From NCBI RefSeq assembly GCF_003026105.1, contig NZ_PYNW01000014.1, positions 48,413 to 112,412 on the forward strand: 64,000 nt of DNA, in the 5' to 3' direction. Below are positions 56,359 through 63,873 of this stretch, in pieces. Every line of letters starts with the position of its first letter. The first letter of the stretch is position 1. The notes under the pieces are model-generated. The model was given only the letters and a program-made list of their open reading frames with translations, searched no databases and was not told the DNA's origin. This DNA is from Photobacterium sp. GB-56 (GTDB taxonomy: Bacteria; Pseudomonadota; Gammaproteobacteria; Enterobacterales; Vibrionaceae). Both the position numbers and the translations under genes were made by a program.

Positions 56359-56375
56359 AAGATAAAAGATAAAAG
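56345..56375. repeat. 7-bp tandem repeat (AAGATAA)
   Basis: AAGATAA, AGGATAA, AAGATAA, AAGATAA then AAG. The second unit contains the stop codon of the small lipoprotein. Confidence 0.85.
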
Positions 56376-56698
56376 CGTTAAATTGCAGAAAATCAGAAAC
56401 GTTAATCCAATACCACTGCGTTTTTCTTAAATCATTTTCCGAAAGCCTTGAGTAAGCAACAACCTACTCAAGGTATGAACAGGCTACTCTCTACCTCAAA
56501 AACGAGTCAAAATCAAATCGCGATAGATGATTACAAAGAAAAATCATAATCAGTCGATTAAACATGAAACTTTTACATTCTGATTAGTGCCCCCCCTTCC
56601 AAACTCACTTTGAATGACACAAAAATCACTTTCACCTATTTTTCAACTTATCGTTTATCTATACAATCTTGGCGTTTTAAATTTAGAAGAATAAAAGA
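56376..56698. other. spacer upstream of the XRE regulator
   Basis: Contains an inverted repeat CCTTGAGTA / TACTCAAGG (56446-56454 and 56465-56473) without a T-run, and TATACAAT near 56661, a possible -10 box for the XRE gene. Confidence 0.45.
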
Positions 56699-57013
56699 AT
56701 GAATGAGCTCCTAATCTTTCACCACCGGCTAAAACAAGCCCGTGAAGAGCATGGCATGACCCAAGTCGATGCTGCCAAACACCTTAAGATAGCAAGACAA
56801 ACCTACTTAGACTTAGAGAATGGTCGAACACAACCACGCTTAGATACACTTTTAGAATTATCAAAGATGTTTAATAAAAGCATTATGTTCTTTGCTGGTG
56901 ATCGTCCTTCTTTAGATGAATTTGACACCTTGGAGTTACTGGCGGAGCTGCAACAACGCTATGTGACGCTTTCCACTGACAGGACTGAAGAGGCGACGGC
57001 TCAACCGGAATAA
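56699..57013 (+). CDS. XRE-family transcriptional regulator
   Basis: 104 residues. A Cro/CI helix-turn-helix fills about residues 8-65: RLKQAREEHGMTQVDAAKHL then IARQTYLDLENGRTQP and LLELSKMFNKSI. The C-terminal ~35 residues are acidic and probably serve dimerisation. Solitary small XRE regulators often control a neighbouring stress or toxin gene; here the nearest candidates are the convergent 75-residue gene and the tandem secreted proteins. Target not proven. Confidence 0.85.
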   Translation: MNELLIFHHRLKQAREEHGMTQVDAAKHLKIARQTYLDLENGRTQPRLDTLLELSKMFNKSIMFFAGDRPSLDEFDTLELLAELQQRYVTLSTDRTEEATAQPE

Positions 57014-57132
57014 AAAAGTCTGGGAGATAGCAACCTTTTGGGAGGGTATTGCTAATGACATCCATGCTTTAAAGATTTCTACGATTTCCTCGAAGCTCAC
57101 TTTGTATGGGGTGGCCAAACAACACGCATCGT

Positions 57133-57360
57133 TTACGCCATGAACGCTAGCTTGTCTTCAGTTACACCCAAATCTGCTAGGCGTTGTTTCCTCCCTACCT
57201 TTTCATATAGCACATCAATGACTTCAAGGGCTACATTCATTGCTTGCTCTTGTGTCATTGCTGCCGTGTCGATACCCATCGCTTTGGCTATATCAACAAA
57301 AAACATAGATTGGTTCAAAAACCTAATATTGGCTGTCTCACATTCGCAACAATGAGTCAT
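57133..57360 (-). CDS. small protein of unknown function, convergent with the XRE gene
   Basis: 75 residues, starting MTHCCECETANIRFLNQ; three cysteines cluster in the first 7 residues (CCEC), suggesting a metal site or disulfide. The rest looks helical (AMTQEQAMNVALEVIDVLYEKVGRKQRL). No strong ribosome binding site is visible. A GTCACTTATT element identical to those before the two secreted paralogues lies just upstream of its ATG. Family unknown. Confidence 0.55.
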   Translation of the reverse strand: MTHCCECETANIRFLNQSMFFVDIAKAMGIDTAAMTQEQAMNVALEVIDVLYEKVGRKQRLADLGVTEDKLAFMA

Positions 57361-57410
57361 TTTGATCGGTCACTTATTTACCGAACACATAGTATGTCTC
57401 TTGCGCATAT

Positions 57411-57457
57411 ATAGCGCGTGTCACTTATTCTAGAATTGATGCTAAGGATACTACGTG
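57411..57457 (+). promoter_or_regulatory. promoter region conserved in duplicate (first copy)
   Basis: ATAGCGCGTG, GTCACTTATT (57420-57429), TAGAAT and AAGGATACTACGTG are repeated nearly unchanged at 58051-58097, exactly 640 bases on. TAGAAT/TATAAT serves as a plausible -10 box. An extra GTCACTTATT lies at 57369-57378. Confidence 0.55.
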
Positions 57458-57931
57458 ATGAAAAAACTCCTTTTAGCTCTATTTCCTTTTTTACTATTTT
57501 CAGCTCCATCTTTCGCCTATACAAAATATACGGTTTTAAACAGTACTTCAGGTACTGTTGACTACCTTATCTTTAAACAAATGAGCGGACTTTTTTGTGG
57601 TGAGCACTATATTGATAATCTAACACCCTGGTCATTAACGCCTGATTCTGATGGCAGGGGAGCTTGCCTGCTTAAGAGTATCCAAGGAATACTTCACATT
57701 GATGGCGAAGATATACCATTGGAATATCATTCATCAGGTACGTCATATGGCCAATTCGTTATTGTATCGAAGCGTGTTGATAATAAGGTAACAGCAAAAA
57801 TAGTATCCGCCGATATTTTGGGTAACTATAACAATAGTGATGATACCCCTCAATATGATGATACCCCTCAATATGATGATACCCCGAAATATGATGATAC
57901 CCCGAAATATGATGATACTCCCTCGGTGTAA
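57458..57931 (+). CDS. secreted paralogue A with C-terminal DDTP(Q/K)Y repeats
   Basis: 157 residues from ATG 57458 (AAGGA 9 bases upstream; a GTG one codon earlier is possible). A signal peptide ends APSFA near residue 21. The mature domain (~100 residues) begins YTKYTVLNSTSGTVDY and has cysteines in FCGEHY and GACLL that probably bond, and HIDGEDIPLEYHS. The last ~30 residues are five near-identical DDTP(Q/K)Y units from an 18-bp DNA repeat. No known family. It has a close tandem paralogue downstream that lacks the repeats. Confidence 0.7.
   Translation: MKKLLLALFPFLLFSAPSFAYTKYTVLNSTSGTVDYLIFKQMSGLFCGEHYIDNLTPWSLTPDSDGRGACLLKSIQGILHIDGEDIPLEYHSSGTSYGQFVIVSKRVDNKVTAKIVSADILGNYNNSDDTPQYDDTPQYDDTPKYDDTPKYDDTPSV
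57839..57925. repeat. 18-bp coding tandem repeat
   Basis: Four full and one partial copies of GATGATACCCC(T/G)(C/A)AATAT encoding DDTP(Q/K)Y. The first two units are identical, as are the third and fourth, so the array grew by two duplication steps. Confidence 0.92.
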
Positions 57932-57972
57932 AGGTAATCCTCAATAACTAAATAACGACAAATGGAAAATAA

Positions 57973-57994
57973 AAAGCCGCTCTTTGGCGGCTTT
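57973..57994 (+). terminator. hairpin after secreted paralogue A
   Basis: An 8-bp stem, AAAGCCGC / GCGGCTTT, with loop TCTTTG. The tail is ATATATG, weakly T-rich. Confidence 0.7.
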
Positions 57995-58097
57995 ATATAT
58001 GTACTTATAAGCGACCAGATCACTTGAGAGATATACTTTTTTACAAATACATAGCGCGTGTCACTTATTCTATAATCGATGTTAAGGATACTACGTG

Positions 58098-58505
58098 ATG
58101 AAAAAACTTCTTTTAGCAATACTCCCTTTTTTACTATTTTCAGCTCCATCCTTCGCCTATCCAAAATATATAGTTTTAAACAGTACACGAGGTACTATTG
58201 ATGAACTTACTTTTTATCAAGTTGTATGTAGGCCTAATTATATTGATAAGTTAGGTCCTCAGTCGTTAAAGCAGGAGGACTACCCTTATGACAGAGGAGA
58301 TTGCCTGCTGAGGTATATCAGAGGAACACTTCATATCGACGGTATGGACATCCCTCTAGAGTACCATTCATTCGGTACCACATATGGTCAATTCGCTATT
58401 GTAGCAAAGCAGATTAATAATAAGTGGAACGCTAAAATAGTGTCTGCTGATATTAGGGGAGACTATCAAGAGCCTAACATACCTAAAGATGCAGAGCATC
58501 AATAA
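58098..58505 (+). CDS. secreted paralogue B
   Basis: 135 residues from ATG 58098, with the same AAGGATACTACGTG start region as paralogue A. The signal peptide is nearly identical (LLFSAPSFA). The mature chain YPKYIVLNSTRGTIDE aligns with paralogue A along its length, including two cysteines (VVCRPNY, GDCLL) and HIDGMDIPLEYHS; it ends EPNIPKDAEHQ without the DDTP repeats. Tandem duplication of gene and promoter is clear. Function unknown; periplasmic or secreted. Confidence 0.7.
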   Translation: MKKLLLAILPFLLFSAPSFAYPKYIVLNSTRGTIDELTFYQVVCRPNYIDKLGPQSLKQEDYPYDRGDCLLRYIRGTLHIDGMDIPLEYHSFGTTYGQFAIVAKQINNKWNAKIVSADIRGDYQEPNIPKDAEHQ

Positions 58506-58671
58506 CTGAATAATGGCAAATACAAATTTAATCAGGTTTAAAATTATTTATATGATACATAAAATACGGCTATTTATACTTAGTGATAAAATAATTAAAA
58601 AGAATGTGAAAAATTACATCTTTATTTCTGATTTTTAATCATCTTTATACCTAGCCTAAATGTTTGATACA

Positions 58672-58699
58672 AAAAAGACCGATATTTATCGGCCTTTTT
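58672..58699. terminator. bidirectional terminator between paralogue B and the sensor kinase
   Basis: A 13-bp stem, AAAAAGACCGATA / TATCGGCCTTTTT, with one mismatch and a 2-base loop. T-runs on both strands. The genes are convergent. Confidence 0.88.
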
Positions 58700-58722
58700 G
58701 AATATCATACAGTGAATGGAAA

Positions 58723-59916
58723 TTACTCTTCTTTAGGGTAATGAATATCAACACCGAGCCCAGGATGACAGTCATAAAGTTTTACGTCACCTTTATGTAA
58801 TTCAGCTACCGCTTTAACTAAAGATAACCCTATGCCTAAACCACCATCATTTCGTGCTTTATTGATCCGGTATAATCGTTCAAACACTCGCTCTTTTTCG
58901 CATTCAGGAATACCAGGGCCATTATCTTTCATCGCGATCATCACGGATTCATTTTCTTGTCGGCAAATCAGAGAAAGCTCACTTCCTTTAGGGCAATAAC
59001 GCAATGCGTTTTCCACCAAATTAGCCAGTTGCTGGATCAACAATTCACGATCACCCTGAATAACAAGCGGAGACTTTGGCGTATGAACGTTTAAGACCAT
59101 CCCTGCATCATCTGCTACATCGACATAGATATCCGCAATAATATTGACTACATCAACAATATCAACAGTTTCAAATCGTTGACGACGTTGACCTGACTCA
59201 ATTTGTGAAATCCGCAATAGCGCATCAAAAATATCAGCCAAACGAGTAGATTCTTTGACAGCTAATGCTAACTGCTCAGATAAATGATGGCTATCAACTG
59301 TATTTTGTTGAACCAGCATTTCATCGAGAGTCAGTAAATGATACTGCAAACGTGTGATAGGTGTTTTCAATTCATGAGCAATATTGGCAGAAATATCGCT
59401 CATTGCCGCCACAACACTTTGTAAGTGAGAGAGCATTTCATCCACCGAATAACTGATACGATCCAGATCATTATCTTGCCGAGAAACGGTGGTTCTTGCC
59501 GATAAATTGCCTTCTGATGCCATTTTTAGCACATGTTCAATACGATCAATTTTTTCTTGGTTACGTTTACTCATGTAAGTGACGATTACGCCACTCAGTA
59601 GCACAACGAGTATCCCAGATAAGGTAAAGCCTGTGACTAAAACATCGATAACATCATCTTCATCAATAGGTTCTTTGTCTATTTCAGTTGTCATTCCATA
59701 CATAAAGGCTTCAATGTTTTGCTCAATCTCGTCATTTAATTCATCTAAATGATAATCAACATACGAAATCGTGATACTTGATATCAGTAGCAAGCTCACT
59801 ATAGAGACGGTAACAAACATTACTCCTTGTTGAATCGCAGAATGACGTAACCAAGGATGCGAAGCGCAAAATGTCTTTATGCGTTCGACCATTAACGGCA
59901 GTATTGAGCTTCTCAT
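58723..59916 (-). CDS. two-component sensor histidine kinase (QseC-type)
   Basis: 397 residues. Two transmembrane segments (about 28-50 and 104-124) flank an acidic periplasmic loop, then HAMP (about 125-180), the phospho-acceptor box IAHELKTPITRLQ, and the ATPase domain with NLVENALRYCPKG and DNGPGIPE. The ATG at 59916 overlaps the regulator stop as ATGA, so it is preferred over the in-frame TTG at 59925. Partner of the regulator upstream. The acidic periplasmic loop (ELNDEIEQNIEAF, EIDKEPIDEDD) could sense cations; that is inference. Confidence 0.9.
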   Translation of the reverse strand: MRSSILPLMVERIKTFCASHPWLRHSAIQQGVMFVTVSIVSLLLISSITISYVDYHLDELNDEIEQNIEAFMYGMTTEIDKEPIDEDDVIDVLVTGFTLSGILVVLLSGVIVTYMSKRNQEKIDRIEHVLKMASEGNLSARTTVSRQDNDLDRISYSVDEMLSHLQSVVAAMSDISANIAHELKTPITRLQYHLLTLDEMLVQQNTVDSHHLSEQLALAVKESTRLADIFDALLRISQIESGQRRQRFETVDIVDVVNIIADIYVDVADDAGMVLNVHTPKSPLVIQGDRELLIQQLANLVENALRYCPKGSELSLICRQENESVMIAMKDNGPGIPECEKERVFERLYRINKARNDGGLGIGLSLVKAVAELHKGDVKLYDCHPGLGVDIHYPKEE

Positions 59917-60596
59917 TTTTTGCACTCTAATTTGTAACCCGCCCCACGTACGGTATGGATCAACTGATCGCCAAACGGTTTTTCTAATTTATTACGCAAG
60001 CGACTGATATGTGTTTCTACTACACTGGTCTGAGGCTCAAAATACAATCCCCATACATGCTCAAGTAACATAGTTCGTGTGATCACACGGCCTGGATGAC
60101 GAAGAAAAAGCTCCAAAATACGAAACTCTTTCTGCTGTAACTGTAAGTTTTGCCCTTGGCGACATGCGGTATGATCAAATAAATTCAGTGAAACATCAGC
60201 ATAGTGCAATTCGTTAGTGGCTTTTTCTAGCAACTGATGTGAACGACGAGATAACGCAGACAAGCGTGCCAATAACTCTGAAAAAGCAAATGGCTTAGTT
60301 AAATAATCATCGCCTCCTGCCTCTAATCCATCAACGCGATCATCTATCCCCCCCAGCGAGGTTAAAAATAATACGGGCATGGTTATTTTTGATGCTCGTA
60401 ATGCCTTAACAAGCGCGAGTCCATCTAAGCCTGGCAACATTCGATCTACAATCGCAATATCAAATTGTTCCGTGAGACATATCGATAATGCATGTCTCCC
60501 ATCATCAACACATAAAATATTATGTCCGGCTTCTTGGAGGCCTTTCTCAACATAACGGCTTAAACTGATATCGTCTTCAACAAGCAAGATACGCAT
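59913..60596 (-). CDS. OmpR-family response regulator (QseB-type)
   Basis: 227 residues. Receiver with acidic pair at 8-9 and Asp51 (IAIVDRMLPG). A winged-helix domain follows with LQQKEFRILELFLRHPGRVITR and VETHISRLRNKL, ending RGAGYKLE. It is the first gene of the kinase pair and overlaps it by 4 bases. In Vibrio and E. coli a YgiW-family gene often adjoins such pairs (ygiW-qseBC; CarRS-carP), as here. Confidence 0.92.
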   Translation of the reverse strand: MRILLVEDDISLSRYVEKGLQEAGHNILCVDDGRHALSICLTEQFDIAIVDRMLPGLDGLALVKALRASKITMPVLFLTSLGGIDDRVDGLEAGGDDYLTKPFAFSELLARLSALSRRSHQLLEKATNELHYADVSLNLFDHTACRQGQNLQLQQKEFRILELFLRHPGRVITRTMLLEHVWGLYFEPQTSVVETHISRLRNKLEKPFGDQLIHTVRGAGYKLECKK

Positions 60597-60675
60597 AATA
60601 ATCGCTCGGTAATATAATCAGACTCACTAAACGTGCTGTCCAATAAAAATAAATGAACTAGATCAATACAGAAAA

Positions 60676-60707
60676 GCAGTGAGCGCTTTAACAACATCGC
60701 TCACTGC
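60676..60707 (-). terminator. terminator downstream of the barrel protein gene
   Basis: A 10-bp perfect stem, GCAGTGAGCG / CGCTCACTGC, with a 12-base loop. On the minus strand TTTTCTGTATT follows. Confidence 0.85.
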
Positions 60708-60732
60708 AATCATTTTAGAGGTAGGCTTATAC

Positions 60733-61374
60733 TCAGAAAAAGTACGACGTATTTACCGTAATATTGCCACCATTCGCGATGCTATCTACATAGTATTCCA
60801 TTGCCGCACCAATATGAATATTTCGGTAAAGGTTATAATCAACGCCAACACTTGCAACAATACCTAACGCACTGTCTTTTTTATTCTCACCACCAGAGCG
60901 AGGTAGATTTATCTCAATGTCATCATTTAATACGTGCTCATATTCATCATGAGATGATGAGGTGTATTTATAATGGCTATACGTTAAACCAAGACCGCCT
61001 TTAAGCTGTATGTTTTCAGATAATGAGTAAAACATCACAGGCTTTAGGCTAATTTGTTTAACCGATAAATCCGACTCCCACTCGCGCTCTAAAATAAATC
61101 CAGGTTTATCAGACAGAAGTAACTGACTGCTATCCCCGTCTAAATCAAACTGTTTATAGCTAAGTTCAAGACCATAATTGTTTTCTGTTTTATAGCCAAT
61201 AAAACCACCGAACACAGAGCTAGAATCACTAGCTACAACCGTTTTATTATCAGCGAGAAAGTGTGTTTGGTAATCGTGTTTTACTGATGCTGCACCATAT
61301 TCCAAACCCATATAAGGCGTAGCCACTGCACTACCACTTAGGAAGGCTAACGAAAGCAATACTGACTTTTTCAT
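60733..61374 (-). CDS. outer-membrane beta-barrel protein
   Basis: 213 residues. A signal peptide ends SAVA near residue 18, followed by PYMGLEYGAASVKHDY and about eight amphipathic strands with a terminal aromatic pair (NTSYFF), the usual outer-membrane sorting signal. It resembles OmpX/OmpW-type small barrels; exact family not clear. It precedes the two-component genes on the same strand but a terminator separates them, so it is probably a target or a separate unit. The long charged loop NLPRSGGENKKD faces outside. Confidence 0.75.
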   Translation of the reverse strand: MKKSVLLSLAFLSGSAVATPYMGLEYGAASVKHDYQTHFLADNKTVVASDSSSVFGGFIGYKTENNYGLELSYKQFDLDGDSSQLLLSDKPGFILEREWESDLSVKQISLKPVMFYSLSENIQLKGGLGLTYSHYKYTSSSHDEYEHVLNDDIEINLPRSGGENKKDSALGIVASVGVDYNLYRNIHIGAAMEYYVDSIANGGNITVNTSYFF

Positions 61375-61448
61375 TTTATCTATCTGTAACTAATGAGGAG
61401 ATTATACTATTTCAACAATTGTGAAATTATCGTGATATCTAGAAAGTA

Positions 61449-61856
61449 TTAACTCGCAATTCGAATATAATCTACATCAATAGCAGTATGATTAAATTCT
61501 TTATCAATTTCGCCAGAGATCGTTATTTTCGTTTCCGGTGTAACTTGGATGCCGAACCACTTGTCATGATCAATCTCAATCGTGACAGAGCCAGTACCAT
61601 CAGTAAATGTGTAATGCTCACCACCTAAAGAGCGGGTAATATTTCCTGTCAGTGCCACCGGTGTATCATCACTGAACATGCCAGCATCAAGCACAGCCTT
61701 CACTGTGTCTAAGCCGTAACTTGGTCCAGTAAATCCTTGTTGTTGAGTTTGTACTGCCACTGACGGTATAAAACCTTGAGTTGGCATTTCAGCTAAAACT
61801 GATGTTGATAACAATGCTGCTGGTAAAAGGAATAAAGAAATACGTTTAATAGACAT
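61449..61856 (-). CDS. YgiW/YdeI-family periplasmic OB-fold protein
   Basis: 135 residues. The signal peptide starts at ATG 61856 (AAGG 9 bases upstream) and ends STSVLA. The mature protein is a bacterial OB fold: GFTGPSYGLDTVKAVLDAGMFSDDTPVALTGNI (in parts) and the ending KITISGEIDKEF...IDVDYI. YgiW proteins are linked to metal, peroxide or cation stress. In V. cholerae CarP, a member of this family, is controlled by an OmpR-type pair, which agrees with the neighbouring two-component genes. The frame to 61922 is not supported. Confidence 0.88.
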   Translation of the reverse strand: MSIKRISLFLLPAALLSTSVLAEMPTQGFIPSVAVQTQQQGFTGPSYGLDTVKAVLDAGMFSDDTPVALTGNITRSLGGEHYTFTDGTGSVTIEIDHDKWFGIQVTPETKITISGEIDKEFNHTAIDVDYIRIAS

Positions 61857-62393
61857 GTTGAAAACCTTATGTTTGTTTTGATGCTGAAAGAATACATAAG
61901 GTTCTATACACCAACCTGTCATGAACTTTACATTTTTGTAAGGTTCGCAATAGCACCGTACACAAGGTAAAGAATGTTTTGAGTCACCAGAGGTTGTTGC
62001 AAATAATCTTAATAGGTAAATGATCGGACTCTATCCTATTGTTGAGATACTTCACTAGTCGCTGTTGCTGTTGCTGTTGCTGTTACTGCTTATTCAGGAA
62101 TAAAGTGTTTCTATTTGAATTTAAAATAGGCCATTGAATAGCTTAATTAAATATAGAAAACTATAATTCTAATTTCATATTGATTTTTTTCACCAAGTCC
62201 TTTTATATTTATCCTCTTTCAGACAACAAACATTAATCTCATTTAATTACTCTTGTTAATATTTACCAACAACGACGAAAAATTAATTTGTCATTCTCAT
62301 GAAATATATTCATTAAAGATATGAGAAATAAAATTTACTTTATATATTTAGAATGTGAAAATATAACCCTTACATACTAGTGTTCACATTGCA
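61857..62393. other. spacer with CTGTTG hexamer repeat
   Basis: Includes four copies of CTGTTG at 62062-62085, outside any reading frame. The rest is AT-rich and should hold the promoters of the OB-fold gene and of the cyclase at 62394. Confidence 0.6.
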
Positions 62394-63695
62394 ATGATCG
62401 ATAAAATAACACATAAAAACAAAACGTTAATTACTTTTATTAAGCCATTCGTGCTATTTTTTACGATAATATCATGTGGATATTTTGCTTATAATGCCTA
62501 TCATTTAGAGAAATTTTATAAGCAATACTTCAAGACAATAAATTCAGTATATTCTGTAAGCCGTCGTTTTAGTTCATTTTACAACAATACAGATACTAGA
62601 CTTATCCCAAAAGGCCAACAGTATTTCAATGGTGTTTCCGTGGTTATAAACCATACATCTGAAGTGAAAAACTTATCTAAAGGGATAAACCTTCTTCGTG
62701 ATCAACTGGATCAACTAACAGATAACAATATTTGGACAATCGCTGTTTTTGATAATCCAGCAACTCATGCGCATTTTGATCCCGCACGTAGACAATATTT
62801 AGAATCTTATAAAAACTATGAGAAAAATTCTGTCATCAAAAGGATTATAGATAAAGAAGGCCTAGGTGAAACCTATAGTTATTTTTATGGCTGTAATATA
62901 AAAATGACAGAGAAATATATAGAAGATGGATCAAACCAAGCAATCAGAACATTATACTATCCAATTTATAACAACCGTAAATTAGATGCGTTACTAGCTA
63001 TTGATATTAAAAACAATATACTCAATGATGCACTTAAGATTTATAATAATAAGTATAAAACTGTACTTTATTCGAATCCATCAAAGTATGACTTTTCCAT
63101 TAAAAAACTCTTACCTTGCTCAAGCCAAGACCCTTTTTATGTCGGAGTTAACTTATTTAATATTTTAAAGTACTCACTAATACCTGCATTATCATTAACT
63201 TTTTTTATTTACTGGTTAACCGCAAAAATAAAAATGAGAAAGTTCTCATTACAACGAGATCTCATGACCCACTTCTATCGACGTGATTACTATGAGAAAA
63301 AACTACATGCTCAAAAAGGTTTCTGCTTACTGATTATTGATATTGATCACTTTAAGTCAATTAATGATACCTATGGTCATGAAGTAGGCGATGAAGTGAT
63401 ACGTAAGTTAGCAGAAAGGTTGGGGCGATGCATACGTCAAAGTGATATTGCTATCCGTTGGGGTGGAGAAGAATTTATCCTAAGCTTTACGTCAATGACG
63501 AAAGAACAATTGAAGTTAAAAGCTGAAAAAATTCGACATGTTGTGCAGGTATCCCCTATCCATAACATTGCTGTCACTATTTCAATTGGTGGTACTGTGT
63601 CAGACACATTATCATTTAGTGAAGCATATAAAGTTAGTGATGATGCGTTATATCAATCAAAACATAATGGTCGTAATCAATCGACGATTGTTTAA
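62394..63695 (+). CDS. membrane-bound diguanylate cyclase
   Basis: 433 residues. Two transmembrane segments (about 15-35 and 257-275) enclose a ~220-residue periplasmic sensor that looks like a double-Cache domain (FNGVSVVINHTSEV, NNRKLDALLAIDIK). The cytoplasmic GGDEF domain (about 285-433) is complete: DIDHFKSINDTYGHEVGD, the signature WGGEEF with GGEEF at 357-361, and the inhibitory site RQSD at 348-351. It should make cyclic di-GMP in response to an external ligand and be feedback-inhibited. The expected DxLTxLxNRR reads RDLMTHFYRRD, a mild variation. It ends YQSKHNGRNQ as in active cyclases. Confidence 0.92.
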   Translation: MIDKITHKNKTLITFIKPFVLFFTIISCGYFAYNAYHLEKFYKQYFKTINSVYSVSRRFSSFYNNTDTRLIPKGQQYFNGVSVVINHTSEVKNLSKGINLLRDQLDQLTDNNIWTIAVFDNPATHAHFDPARRQYLESYKNYEKNSVIKRIIDKEGLGETYSYFYGCNIKMTEKYIEDGSNQAIRTLYYPIYNNRKLDALLAIDIKNNILNDALKIYNNKYKTVLYSNPSKYDFSIKKLLPCSSQDPFYVGVNLFNILKYSLIPALSLTFFIYWLTAKIKMRKFSLQRDLMTHFYRRDYYEKKLHAQKGFCLLIIDIDHFKSINDTYGHEVGDEVIRKLAERLGRCIRQSDIAIRWGGEEFILSFTSMTKEQLKLKAEKIRHVVQVSPIHNIAVTISIGGTVSDTLSFSEAYKVSDDALYQSKHNGRNQSTIV

Positions 63696-63743
63696 TTCGC
63701 TAATACTTAGTTTTAATAAAGTTTAAATCAGCGACTATTATAT

Positions 63744-63780
63744 GCCATCCTTGATAGCTTATTCAGTGTTCGAGGATGGC
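63744..63780 (+). terminator. possible terminator after the diguanylate cyclase
   Basis: GCCATCC / GGATGGC, 7 bp, with a 23-base loop. It lacks a strong T-run, so the call is tentative. Confidence 0.4.
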
Positions 63781-63873
63781 AATATGATTACAGGTTATTG
63801 CCCTTCTATCACCGTGGCGAACTAACACTCGAAAACGGCCTAACCGATATACAAAGTGGGCGTAGGTGCCCCA

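Noticed and set aside
57839..57925. Possible CRISPR-like array
   Set aside because: Units are contiguous 18-mers with no spacers and are in frame with the protein.
57759..58188. Minus-strand frames with YHHISG repeats
   Set aside because: These are the antisense translation of the 18-bp coding repeat in the secreted paralogue A.
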